Source: Chelonoidis abingdonii
Taxonomy: Eukaryota > Chordata > Testudines > Testudinidae
Assembly (NCBI RefSeq): GCF_003597395.2
Contig: NC_133773.1
Span: 123,689,625-123,753,624 of the forward strand
Direction of reading: 5' to 3'
Length of the DNA: 64,000 nucleotides
Shown here: positions 47,660 to 58,322 of the stretch, piece by piece
Layout: each line of letters starts with the position of its first letter
Position numbering within the stretch: position 1 is the stretch's first letter
The notes under the pieces: model-generated
Seen by the model: only the letters and a program-made list of their open reading frames with translations
Told to the model about the DNA's origin: nothing
The model's database searches: none
Program-made: the position numbers and the translations under genes

Positions 47660-49578
47660 TCATGGAGCACTACTGTCATATGCTTCCACCCGGAAGTGCT
47701 ACTTATCAGTGGGGCTACTGCATACGGCACCAGCTAATGTTTCTGGATTGACGGAAGGTACAACACAATACAGCTATCTGAACCTAAAGTGGGAAAGGAA
47801 TGGATCGTGCTAGCAACATCCACATCCAAGAGAAATAGTTGCAATCTTCTAGCAAGATGAAGATGGTTAAAAAACATTCCTGGATGCTATGATTGCATTG
47901 TAGTGTAACAGCAGCTGGGGAACCAGCTGTGCCCCAAACTATGACCAAGAGTCACACTACCATGTCTGTCTTTCATCAGAATATCAGACACTGATAGTTC
48001 AACCCTTTTCCTATACTGCATTTTGGCATGTCTGCTTCTATGCCTGGGGACGTGAATTTTTTTCACATCTTTTATCTGAAATGATAGAATCTTTAAAATT
48101 GTTTGGTTCAAATTTAACTCTAGAGGTGGGCAGTGGCTGTGAAGGGATTTTCTTTTTCCAAACTGGTTTTGACATCCCTAGTTCTGACATAGTGGGTTGA
48201 TATCTACAGTAGTGTGCAGAATGTGGTTTGATGGGCTCTAATGCAACATATAAAACAAAGTACTTCAAAAAAATGGTTTCTATCCAAACATTTTTATACT
48301 GGATACATGCCAAAAATATGTAAGTGAATTATGCTTCCCCTGTAAGTAAGTGCAAGTATATAGCTGTAAGTAATATACATTTTTAGTGTACACAAAAGAA
48401 AAAGAACTTCAGGTGGCCTTAATAACCAAGTGATGTTTTTAATGAAAAAGCAATTACTCAGCTAGATCAGGTCTCTATAGGATAAGAAATTGGAGAAAAG
48501 CTTGAAATTTCAACAAACATAAAATATATAGGAGGTTAAATGCACACCTCAAAAGGCAACTGTAAATTATTTCTTATAACATAAATAGAACATTTAAATT
48601 ATAACTGAAGGAGAAAAGACAATAGTCATCTTAAGAAATAATGATTGTTGAACTCAGGGAAGAGGAAATATATATTTTAACAGGGGGCACTTTTTTAATC
48701 AGCTTTGTTTTGTTGAGGGTTATTTATTCATTGTTAAATCATCCATGGGTAATCAAGTGTGGGTAGGTAAGAAGGTAAAAGGCTTAGTGATTTCCAAAAC
48801 AAAACACAAAAACAGTCTCAAATGGGAGGGTCCTGTATTTTCTGCAATTTCTAGGCTGTAGAATATAGCTTAAACATTGCAGTGGTGGGGTGCTACTGCC
48901 ATACCTAAGTGAAATGTCTGAAAAAAAATTCTTGCAGAAACCATGCATCTAAAGGTCAAATTCTGCAATCTGCTCTGTGCAGGTGTATCAAGGCAGAGTC
49001 CCCTAGATGGCCTCTATACGGGCCGATACAGATCTGACTGAAATGTGCGGAAAAACTAAATCAATAATTCTGACAGCTGAGAACTGCCACATTCAACTTA
49101 ATTTGGTATCAGCTCTGATGCCTAATGAAGACAACGTGAATTTTAACACCATGAAGTATTTCTCTGCTAATCATATGAGAGGAAATATTTAGCTAATGTG
49201 CTCATCCATTGTTTTTTGATTCAAGAATATATCTATAGATATCGTCAAGCATGCTAATCATAACTTAAATGTAAGCAACTGATCTCATGATATCAGTGAT
49301 GAATATTGGGGTGTGGGAAAATAGGTTGACTTCTCTGATCAAGAGATGCTGGGCTGGGAGAGTGGCCAAGATGTTCAAAAAGGGATGGTTAAAGTTAAGA
49401 TACTAAATTCATACAATAGCTAATGAGGTGTAGTGCTCATGATGTATTTAACCGTACACTAATTTCCCTTTTATTTTGGGAAAATATTGAGTATATGTAA
49501 CAATGTTAGTTGTTGGTACCTTCACTTTGATTGCTATACTAGATTTTAATATAAGTCTTTATAAATATCTATAGGTAT
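47660..49578. other. Non-coding, no gene recognised
   Basis: A TCTAGAGGTGGGCAGTGG word at 48119-48136 looks like one end of a family AT copy. Otherwise unique-looking AT-rich sequence. Confidence 0.45.
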
Positions 49579-50247
49579 TGTGACAAAGTTCCTCCTTTAC
49601 CTTGGTGGGTCCTGTGCTTATTGGCAGATTTGCTCACCTCAGTGATCTTCCCCTCTGCTGGAACCCACAGTCTGGGTCAACTCCTCCTGTGTCTGATCAG
49701 GAGTTGGGAGGTTTGGGGGGAACCTGGGCCCGCCCTCTACTCCGGGTTCCAGCCCAGGGCCCTGTGGATTGCAGCTGTCTATAGTGCCTCCTGTAACAGC
49801 TGCATGACAGCTACAACTCCCTGGGCTACTTCCCCATGGCCTCCTCCAAACACCTTCTTTATCCTCACCACAGGACCTTCCTCCTGGTGTCTGATAATGC
49901 TTGATTGTCTGATAATTCTTCAATCCTCCAGTAGCACACCCTCTCAGTCTCAGCTCCTTGCACCTCTTGCTCCCAGCTCCTTACACACACTTCCTCTCCT
50001 CTGGCTCCTCCCCGCCTGACTGGAGTGAGCTCCTTTTTAAACCCAGGTGCCCTGATTAGCCTGCCTTGATTGGCTGCAGGTGTTCTAATCAATGTAGCTA
50101 TCTCCACTGCCTTCTAGAAAGATCTTAATTGGACCCAGGTGCCTTGATTAACCTGGAGCAACTGTCATTTGGTTACCACGGTACTAGGGGTTTGTTTAGC
50201 CTGGGGCTAACATACCTGTTCCTTAGTACTTTACTGTAGCCATCACA
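49579..50247 (+). mobile_element. LTR-like element (family L), plus orientation
   Basis: Begins TGTGACAAAGTTCCTCC and probably ends CCATCACA. It shares long stretches with the inverse of 62510-63194, for example CTGTGTCTGATCAGGAGTT and TAAACCCAGGTGCCCTGATT. A TTTTTAAA word near 50032 could be a TATA box, with CCAAT-like ATTGG near 50070. TG...CA ends suggest a solo LTR, but no TSD was found here, so the right end is approximate. Confidence 0.6.
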
Positions 50248-51386
50248 TAATAAACATACAATATTAACTCCCTATGCTCCATGTGACAGAGTAGCGTTTG
50301 ATAGGTGCCAACATAATTACCCACTGGACCATGCTATAACTTGGTCAAATTATAGAACAATTTGAATATATCACTGTGGGTTGTCATTACATCTTAGCAC
50401 TGATTGTTATAACAAATAATCTGAATTTGCCTGGCAATAGAAATGACAGTTATAAACCACATGCCAACCCCCACACCACAGGGACATCTAGAAATATCAA
50501 CCATCAGTTCTGATAGCTGAGCCTGCTCTTACTAATGTTAATGGCGAAACTCCCACAGACTTCAGCGGAAGTAGGATAGGACCCTAGGGTAGCTGCTGTA
50601 GTAAAGGGAAGATGATAAGGGGAGCCTCTTCTTCAGCACAATACAGTGGTTAGACTGTGTGGAAAAATAACAGAGCACTAAATCGGTGTTGTAGGTATGT
50701 TAGCCACATGAAACAATACCAAATAAAATTCAGGCTGCTTTTCCAGCATGTGTTTTTAGTGAGGTTAAGCCCAGTTCTTTTACACAAATGGTATATTCTC
50801 TATCCCTCATCTTTCATATTCACTGCAGTCCTGGTCAGAGGAGGGATTGGTGTGCGATTTTAGAACAGCTGTTTTCAAGGGAGCACCTAATTTAATTATT
50901 AAAACAAAACAGTCACAGAACATGCTTTAAATGTCACTATTGCCATTTAGAAATGTACATGATTTGCATCTCTTTTAATCAATTAGCCATTTAATTACAT
51001 CATCAATATATCACTGAATTGAAGACTCCTTTCTGCAGTGGACTGAACTCCATGAAAATTTTGCATGCGCTATTAGGATTTTATTTTTCATTTATATGGT
51101 GTCCAATGGGTGTACGGTATCTCACTAAGAACTAATTAGAATTACATTTGAATATTTTGCCCCTTAGCAGATATCCTGGGGAAACATCTTCTAGGAAAAT
51201 GCAATTTGTTTTGCTACAAGGTGTTGCCTTTTGTTCTGACCCTTCCTTTTTAGCCCATTCCTCTTGTGCTCTTTTCCCTTTGACTTCCTTGTCCCTGAAT
51301 ATAACCATATCTGCAATACACCTATTGACCTCTCCACAAAGTGCTTTCCATTAAGTTCAAGAAAGTCTACCCCATCTCTCTGCTTT
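50248..51386. other. Non-coding, no gene recognised
   Basis: A fragment near 50524-50590 (GGCGAAACTCCCACAGACTT) resembles the old palindromic repeats. Nothing else recognised. Confidence 0.5.
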
Positions 51387-51391
51387 ATTCC

Positions 51392-52632
51392 TGTAATGGC
51401 GTGGGACTCACCCCTGCGGCACCTCTTGCTGGTCATCTCAGAGAATTAGCTCTCCAGCCATTAGAGCACCTCCTGCAGGCTGGTGTCCTGCTACCAGTTG
51501 ACCCCCATGTCCCTTCCAGACTCCAGTGCCCCATTATCTGGGGTGCTGCTCCCTGGCAGAAACCCCTCACTCTCAGGGTCTCCTCTACCCAGGAGTCCCC
51601 AACCCCCTGATTCCACCTTGCCTCAGCTGATGGCTACTGCCGGTCAGCAATGAGCCCCTGCTCCCTGAAGCAGACTGCAGTATAAGAGTCAGTCATCATA
51701 GGCAAGGGGGTAGGACCTGCTGTCTCTGCCTACCCATCAGCTGCCCCCTGTAATCCCAGCACCCCATTGGCCTTCCACTAGTCCTGCAGGGTTTCCAGGC
51801 CAGAGCTCCCCAGCTCCTCCTGCCTTCCCCCAGCCCTACTCCACCTTAGGTATCCAGGTATACTCCCTAGCAGCCAGGCCCTTCTCCCTCTAAAGGCTAG
51901 TCTGCTCCTAGCCCACTGCCCTCTTATAAGGGCCAGCTGAGCCCTGACTGGGGCATGGCCACAGCTGAGGCTGCTTCCCCAATCAGCCTGGGCAGCTTGC
52001 CTCCAGCCACAGCCCTTTCCTGGGCTGTTTTAAGCCCTTTATGGCCAGAGGAGGCAGGGCTGGTGCAAACATTTAGGTGACCTAGGCGGTTGCCTAGTGT
52101 GCTAGGATTTGGGGGGCAGCATTTTCTTCGGCAGCGACCATGGCGGCCGGCTCTTCGGCTGCCCTGGTCGCCGTTGGCATTTAGGTGCAGGAAGCTGGGG
52201 CAGCAGAGCGCAAGGAGGGCTGTCTGCAGCAAGTGTGTGGGGGGGTGGCATTCAGGGGAACTCCCCGCGCCAGCTCACCCCTGCCCCACCTCCTCCCTGA
52301 GCACGCCGTGGCTGCTTCACTTCTCCTGCCTCCCAGGCTTGCTATGCCTACGCTGATTGGCATCGCAAGCCTGGGAGGTGGGAGAAGTGAAGCAGTGATG
52401 GGATGCTCTGGGTGGAGGCAGAGCAGGGGTGAGCTGGAGCAGGGGGTGTGCCTCAGGGTGGAGAGTGGGGAGCTGCCACGGGGGGGCGCCTCAGAGTGGA
52501 GGCGGGAGCTGCCGTGGGGGGTGCGCCTCAGGGTGGGGGATCGAGGATGCGGGAGGGCGCAAGATGGAAGTTTCACCTAAGGCATGAAACATCCTTGCAC
52601 CGGCCCTAAGAGGAGGTGACCATCTCGCTACA
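51392..52632 (+). mobile_element. Solo LTR with perfect 5-bp TSD, carrying a hAT insertion
   Basis: Starts TGTAATGGCGTGGGACTC and ends CCATCTCGCTACA. ATTCC at 51387-51391 and 52633-52637 is a perfect 5-bp TSD. A TATA-like CTTATAAGGG lies at about 51923. With the hAT at 52055-52608 and its duplicated 8 bases removed, the LTR is about 680 bp. No internal region adjoins it. A 5-bp TSD with TG...CA ends fits an LTR retrotransposon or endogenous retrovirus. Confidence 0.88.
52055..52608. mobile_element. 554-bp hAT element inside the solo LTR, with central fold-back
   Basis: The left end CAGGGCTGGTGCAAACATT pairs with the right end, inversely TAGGGCCGGTGCAAGGATG. TSD AGAGGAGG is perfect at 52047-52054 and 52609-52616. 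At the centre 52312-52342 and 52365-52395 are inverse copies at 29 of 31 bases, extended by ATGCC/GGCAT in the loop. The 131-codon frames present on both strands at 52181-52580 mirror each other through this palindrome and are not genes. Confidence 0.95.
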
Positions 52633-52719
52633 ATTCCATTCTAGAGAAGAGAACATACTGCAAGGCAAGGAGCAAGCATCTACATGTCCCTTCAGATCTA
52701 AACATACTTGTAGGTTAGA

Positions 52720-52965
52720 GCTAATTGGAAAATGGGATTCTTTTTTGTGAAAAATTTAGATGAAAACAAAATACATTTTATTTCTGTTACAATTATCAGT
52801 GGAAAATTGACTTTTTGTTGAAGCACAAAACCCCAACGTTTTTACCATTTTTGATTTTTGAGTTTTCAGTTTTCTGATGAAAATTCTGTCTTTGAGCATT
52901 TTAATGTTGAAAACTCAGGTCTCCAGTGAAATAAGGTTTGACAGAAAAATTTTGACTAGCCCTAC
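52720..52965. repeat. AT-rich MITE-like repeat (family AT)
   Basis: Left AATTGGAAAATGGGATTC and right AAAATTTTGACTAGCCCTAC enclose GAAAATTGACTTTTTG-type words. Right end as in the other copies. Confidence 0.5.
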
Positions 52966-53684
52966 AGTAGCTTTTCTAGGCAACAGTTTTCAGGATTGTC
53001 ACTTTCGCCATTTGGCTGACCCCTTCACTGTTTTACCAAGGTCAGGATGGATTTTGCAGAATAGTTTTCTCAGGCTCTGATGCTGTAGCAGCTCTGCTTG
53101 CGCAGAACACGGCAAGGTGAATAAAATGTGATTATCCAGCTGTTGTTGTTGATGATATGGGACAACCGTGTAGGAAGCCTGGCCCAGAGCCTTCCTCTCT
53201 ATTTACTTTTTCTTTCATCTTTGTTTCTAACGGTCTCCAAAAGGCTGTTAGTATGCTCAATATAAGCAGGAAACCAATCCTGTACTTATTTTATTCTTAT
53301 ATATTGATTTTTCTATTATTTCAATTATATTTGACCTTATTAACCAAAACTCCTAAAGTTTCTGTCTGTCCTTCCTTCTTTAATTCCTCATTAATTAACT
53401 CTGAGTAGCTGCCTGAATAAAGAACCTGTTATTTGTGACAAGTGTATTTTGCATCCCAGTGAATAATTTTATAATTGCAATAATTGATTAGGTTACAAGG
53501 TGGTGGCATGGATGAGCTGAAATAACACCCGTTTGTATATAGTCTATAATTCTTTAAAGTGTCTTGAAGCTGGTCAAAAGCAGGGTGTACATCAATAAAT
53601 AATAATTTCATTGAGGTAAATGGATGATGGCAGGCAATCCAGGTGCAGCACAATACCAGCAACAAGAACATTAATAAACATTTT
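52966..53684. other. Non-coding, no gene recognised
   Basis: Unique-looking sequence with chance frames on both strands. Confidence 0.5.
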
Positions 53685-53691
53685 GTATTGT

Positions 53692-53777
53692 AAAAAGCAA
53701 CAAAGAGTTTTGTGGCACCTATAGACTAACAGATGTATTGGAGCATAAGCTTTCATGGATGAATACTCACTTCATCA
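53692..53777 (-). mobile_element. Short Penelope-like terminal fragment with hammerhead core
   Basis: Flanked by GTATTGT at 53685-53691 and 53778-53784. On the minus strand it starts in the hammerhead-like core: CTGATGA (first base shared with the flank), GAAA, then GCTTATGC and TCC. It continues AATACATCTGTTAGTCTAT and stops after GTTGCTTTTTA. That is the same stop point as the copy at 20345-20822, just before the terminal extension. It belongs to a sister subfamily (CTTTGTTGC rather than CTTGTTC). Confidence 0.6.
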
Positions 53778-53954
53778 GTATTGTGTTACTGAGTAGCACA
53801 TGTGTTGAATTTCTTGTGCAGATGTTTGTTTCCCAAACATTTCATGAATTGTTCGCTGCATTTATCACCTGCTGTCATGTGGACATCTCAGTGTTATATA
53901 TGTCTGAGGAAATCAAAAAACAATTATTCAAAAAATTATAGGTCATGATCTCAG

Positions 53955-54045
53955 TTACATTGGGGCAAATCAGATGTGACTCCACTGAAAGGAATGGAGT
54001 TTCTCCTGCTGTTCAGTTGTGTAACAGAGCAGAATCAGGCCCCCA
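53955..54045. repeat. Old palindromic repeat, GACTTCAGTGGAG type
   Basis: GTGACTCCACTGAAAGGAAT and the end AGAGCAGAATCAGGCCCCC match the family seen at 36455-36530. The centre is decayed. Confidence 0.5.
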
Positions 54046-54130
54046 GAGTATAAATTATCCTTAGCTATCAGAATTCCACTGATAAATGGCATACAATCTA
54101 AAATATTTTCCTCAAATAACAAAAGAAAAA

Positions 54131-54510
54131 CACAAGAATTGCAATACCAGATAAGACCAGTGGTCCACCTAGTACAGTATCCTGTTTCCACCAGTGTCCA
54201 GTACCAAGTATCTCAGAAGCAGGTTAAACAAACAAACAAACAAACAAACAACCCCAAAATCATGCACTAGGAAGTTATGGAATAACCTAAGGATTTTTTG
54301 TCTTCCCATCCCCTATTAGAGGTTTCCCAGCTATCTGAAATCCTTATTATTGTAACTTTGGATGTTTTTATTATAGAACATTATTGAACTAAGTGGTTTT
54401 GAATCTTCAGTTGTATTTTGTAGCACTAAGGTCCACAGGCTACCTATGTTATGTGGAAAAAAATATTTTCTTTTGCTTTGCTTCTTGACTTTCATTGTTC
54501 TTGTATTTTA
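54131..54510 (-). mobile_element. Older CR1-type LINE 3' fragment
   Basis: ATACCAGATAAGACCAGTGG and CACCTAGTACAGTATCCTG are the inverted 3' end of the subfamily also seen at 6942-7265. The right part (GGTCCACAGGCTACCTATG, then GAAAAAAATATTTTCTTTT) corresponds to more upstream CR1 sequence. A CAAA microsatellite interrupts it. Confidence 0.75.
54225..54251. repeat. (CAAA)n microsatellite inside CR1
   Basis: About six to seven AAAC units in tandem. Its position inside the CR1 body, not at its end, shows it expanded after the insertion. Confidence 0.9.
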
Positions 54511-55221
54511 AGACAGATAGAAATGTCCAATCCTAATAAGCTCTCAGATTGACAGCTAATTACAAGGTTAGGACAAATCAGAGTCATTCATAGCTGTATG
54601 TGTGTCTAAAAACCTGCCTCTTGCTTTTCAGAGAGGATTTGAACAGGCCCTCTGGAAGAGGGTAACATTATGTAACTCTTTCAGGTTACTCTATATATTT
54701 TGTAGATGGCTCAAGAAACCTCTCACATAAGCTAGCACAGAGACATTTGAAGAACTAATTCAACCATCCACCTACAGATCTACACTGTTAATTGATTTTA
54801 ATATACAAAAAAGATGAGTATTTCCACCAAAGATGAAGCACGAGTTTCAACTGTGAACTGGACAACCATTTAATTAGTTTAGTGCTCTCTTCTTTGTAGG
54901 AGGATCAGTTCAATTTGTTGTTGCGACAGGGCCTATCAGGCCTTCTCCATTCCCTGCTGACACATCCATGCTCATGAAAAACCCACTTAGTCCTCCAGAG
55001 GCCTAGAAAGGCCAGGAGGAGATATTGACTATTTGGGAGCCTGTAGGCCAGTTAAATAGGCTGGCTTGCTTCTTCTCAGGGGCAGTGTAGGGGTGAGACT
55101 GGCAGCCCCAAGCTAGGTCAGGGCCTTGCCCTCTAGTGGTGTGGCTATGTGCTTGCCTTTGAGTTTGTTTATTTAAAGGAGCAGACAGACAAATTCTGAG
55201 ATTTGTTATTCATCGTTAACT
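54511..55221. other. Non-coding, no gene recognised
   Basis: Unique-looking sequence. Confidence 0.5.
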
Positions 55222-55229
55222 GTCCAGAG

Positions 55230-55396
55230 CAGCGGTTCTCAACTTGCAGCCCGCAGGTCGCTTGCAGCCCAATCAACACAGAGCTGTGGCCCATGTGGCA
55301 TCCTCAGGGCCATACAGGTAGTACTGGATGTGGCCCACAGAACTTGTTGTGGGACACATATGCAGCCCACGATGATAAACAGGTTGAAAACCACTG
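55230..55396. mobile_element. hAT (Charlie-like) MITE
   Basis: The left end CAGCGGTTCTCAACTTGCA pairs with the right end, inversely CAGTGGTTTTCAACCTGT. Flanks GTCCAGAG (55222-55229) and GTCTAGAG (55397-55404) match at 7 of 8. The body has repeated GCAGCCC and GGCCCA words and no transposase. Confidence 0.92.
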
Positions 55397-55404
55397 GTCT
55401 AGAG

Positions 55405-56344
55405 ACTGACACTGAGCTTACAGCCTGGGCAACTAAGGTGGTCATTCACCTGTGCTCAGAAAACCAGATGTTCTGGCATTTTCAGGATCGATGTGGGGCT
55501 GCCCTACCTGCATGACTCTGCCCCTGCCAGTGTGACCTTGCGTGCACAGTGTGTACATGGTCATCTGACACAGGGTATGTCATTTTGAAGAGTGCACTGC
55601 CCTGCCACTGTTGGCCTTACTTCGCATGCACACTATGCATGAGTTCACACTGGTGGGGGCGGAAAAGCACACTCAGTCTGATATCAGGCAAAACCACATC
55701 CCTTTTTGTCCCAGTACTAGCCAAAAAGAAGACTGCCTATGGACTGCCCTGTTCTGAACAAGTGACCCCAGCTTTCACCTGCAGCATTATATTTGATCCT
55801 GCAGGGGATCTTGGAGTGCAGCCCCACCTGGGACTGTTACCCTGAAGTGAAATGGTTCAGTTTCAGTTAAAGGCAAGAATGTAACACCGCTTGTTTTTTT
55901 CTGTGAATTAGATCAGAAAATACCAAATATACTTGTTAGCATAATCACTGGGGAAAAAATAAAAGAACCCTGCAATTTCTGGAAGAAAAATAGCTGAAAA
56001 GCACTCTTTGGCTGTTAAATATGTTTGTAAACGTTGGACCATAGCCGCACTCTGGAAACTTATAGTTCCATTGACTTCACTTTGCAATAACTATGGATTT
56101 AGCTTACCATTTTTTCTCCCTTCACATATTAATATTTTTTTCTTATGGGCCCGATGCAGTTCCCATTGAAGTGAAGTGCAGAAGGAAAGGCATATGCAAG
56201 TAGACTTCTGGTATCAGTATAAAAAAACTCTTCTACTCTGTAATTATGGCTTTTCTGAAAAATAGTCTCCTCTACAAGATCCCCATGGTCACCTTTATAG
56301 TAACATTTTTCTTTTGAGTCATATAATTTTAAAATTAGCCATTA
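55405..56344. other. Non-coding, no gene recognised
   Basis: Weak pieces of old palindromic repeat (GTTCCATTGACTTCACTTTG near 56067, GTTCCCATTGAAGTGAAG near 56159). A 98-codon frame at 55549-55845 is unrecognised. Confidence 0.45.
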
Positions 56345-56545
56345 AAGCTGGCTGGGAACTGGAATTTCCATTCCATGGGAAATTCTGCCATTTGATTTTT
56401 TTTGTTTTGTTCTGAATCAGAATAAGAAACTAATATTTTGAAACTTCCAGTGAAATGAAAAATTTTGATTGAGGAACACTGAAATGTTTTGTTTCAATAT
56501 TGTTGAAATTGTGTTTTTATTCCCTTTTTCTTATCTGGGACAATT
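56345..56545. repeat. AT-rich MITE-like repeat (family AT)
   Basis: Left AGCTGGCTGGGAACTGGAAT, then GAAATTTT-type words in both orientations. The right end is not resolved. Confidence 0.45.
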
Positions 56546-56867
56546 GAAAGAAACAGGATCTTTGGGTTTTTTTAAGAGCTCGTGTCCATTCACAGCTTGT
56601 TCTTAACTTGGAATAATAGTCACGTTTCTGTTTGTGACATTTCCAATGGGCAGCAGAGAGAATTACTGCAGTGTCACAAACTGAAGACTATGATTTCATG
56701 TAGAAAAGCAGAAATACCCACAAACCCCTAGAAAAATAAAGATCCTGTTATATGTAAACACCCTTATTGCTGAAATCAGTGGAAGTCCTTCCATTGGTTT
56801 TAATGGCAACTGGAGCAGACCATAGGAGATCTGACTGTTGACACAGAGCCCTGTCTTGCTCTGTGAC

Positions 56868-57054
56868 TAGGGGTGGCGTCAGGCACCAATGCAGCAAGTG
56901 TGTGCCTGGGGCGGCCAGCCGTGGGGGAGGGGGGATGGGGGCGGGCCTGCCGGTCGCTGTGAGGGCGGCAGTCAGGCGGCGTTCGGCGGCATGCCTGTGG
57001 GAAGGCTGCCTGACTGCCGTGCTTGGGGTAGCAAAAAACACAGAGCCACCCCTG
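56868..57054. mobile_element. GC-rich hAT MITE (family G), copy 3, internally deleted
   Basis: TAGGGGTGGCGTCAGGCACC at the left pairs with the right end, inversely CAGGGGTGGCTCTGTG. TSD TCTGTGAC is perfect at 56860-56867 and 57055-57062. At 187 bp it lacks about 115 bp of the centre present in the 301-303 bp copies at 35055 and 58020. Confidence 0.95.
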
Positions 57055-57153
57055 TCTGTGACACAGAGTGAGCTGTAGCTGCATGTATCAGCTGTGCTCC
57101 ACAATAGGACTTCTTATGTGCATAACACGAATAGTGTTTGCAGATGAATGAAC

Positions 57154-57848
57154 TGTCACTGGGTGGGAAGAAAACAGCCCACCCCCCAAATCCCCTGAGA
57201 AGCAGGTAGTGGACTACCCCCAAGAAATTAGAATTAGAGTGTGGTCCAGCTGGCTCTAATTAATCACTAATCCTAGCAGAGGAGGCTGGGAGTGGGAACT
57301 TATAAAATCAGGGCCAAATCATTCCTTGAGGTGAGTCAAGTTTAGGAAAAGTGTTGCTGAAGAAGGGCCTGGCAAAATCTGGGCACATAGAACTTGATAA
57401 GAGCCCAGGAAGGCTAGAATGCAGCCCAGGAACAGGGAAGTATAGAACACTGAAGAACAGGACAGACCTTAGAAAGAAAGGTACAGATGCCCCCCTGACT
57501 TACGCAGTCGTTCCATTCTGGAAAGCCTTGCGTAAGTCAGAAATGTATACCTGTATATTACGCAAAAATTTCCGCAACTCGAAAATCCTATTTCTGGCTT
57601 ATGAAACTTTTTCTGTAATTGTGAAATTGCATAAGTCGGGTCTTGCGTAATCCGGGGAGTGTCTGTACTGAATCAGGGAGAGATTGGGGTCTCTCTCTGT
57701 TTAAAGACGTGAATTTAGGGTTCTTCAAAGTAAAAGAGATCTTAATATCATGTGGGGAACGAGGTGCATGGATTTATAGGATTTGGATGTAAAATAAATC
57801 CAACACAACTTTGTCTGAAGAACTACATTCTCTGATTCCTTCCTGACA
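57154..57848 (+). mobile_element. Probable LTR split by a Tigger-like MITE
   Basis: Possible ends are TGTCACTGGGTGGG and CTTCCTGACA. A TATA box (TATAAAA, 57301-57307) and a polyadenylation signal (AATAAA, 57793-57798) are in the same orientation, about 310 bp apart after removing the insertion at 57484-57665. No TSD matches at these ends, so the limits and class are inference. Confidence 0.4.
57484..57665. mobile_element. Tc1/mariner (Tigger-like) MITE, TA target site
   Basis: The left end CAGATGCCCCCCTGACTTAC pairs with the right end, inversely CAGACACTCCCCGGATTAC. TA dinucleotides lie at 57482-57483 and 57666-57667. The interior has TTGCGTAAGTC and its inverse. Ends of this type with a TA duplication are typical of pogo/Tigger-derived MITEs. 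At 182 bp it has no transposase. Confidence 0.85.
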
Positions 57849-58019
57849 CCCCTCCCCCCATATTTGTATTTCTGTTTGGTCAAAGCATCCTGGCACACCA
57901 GGGAATAACCTGATGACAGCTGGATCAATGCCTCTGTTTTGCAGAGTGAGTGGATTGAGGAACTGTCTCCCAACCCAAGCTGTTAAAGCCAGTTCTCACT
58001 GTATTGCCAGGGCTAAGAG

Positions 58020-58322
58020 CAGGGGTGGCTCCAGGCACCAGTGCAGCAAGCGTGTGTCTGGTGTGGCAAGCCGCAGGGGGCAGCATGCCAGTCGGCCCAA
58101 GGGTGGCAGTCAGGCAGACTTCGGCTTCGTTTCTGCGGGAGGTCCGCCGGTCCTGCAGCTTCGGTGGCAATTCGGTGGCGGGTACGCTGAAGGTGCAGGA
58201 CTGGCAGATCACCCGCAGAACCGCTGCTGAATCTGCGTGACCGGTGGACCTCCCGCAGAAATGCTGCCAAAGGCTGCTTGACTGCTGTGCTTGGGGTGGC
58301 AAAAAACATAGAGCCACCCCTG
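58020..58322. mobile_element. GC-rich hAT MITE (family G), copy 4, full length
   Basis: CAGGGGTGGCTCCAGGCACC at the left pairs with the right end, inversely CAGGGGTGGCTCTATG. TSD GCTAAGAG is perfect at 58012-58019 and 58323-58330. The TIR match is the best of the four copies, so this 303-bp copy is the best guide to the family. Frames of 78-130 codons on both strands are palindrome artefacts. Confidence 0.97.

Noticed and set aside
52181..52580. 131-codon frames on both strands
   Set aside because: They mirror each other through the fold-back of the hAT element at 52055-52608 and are compositional artefacts.
7821..52632. Intact endogenous retrovirus
   Set aside because: The LTRs at 7821-8964 and 51392-52632 are different families, each closed by its own short flanking duplication, so they are solo LTRs.
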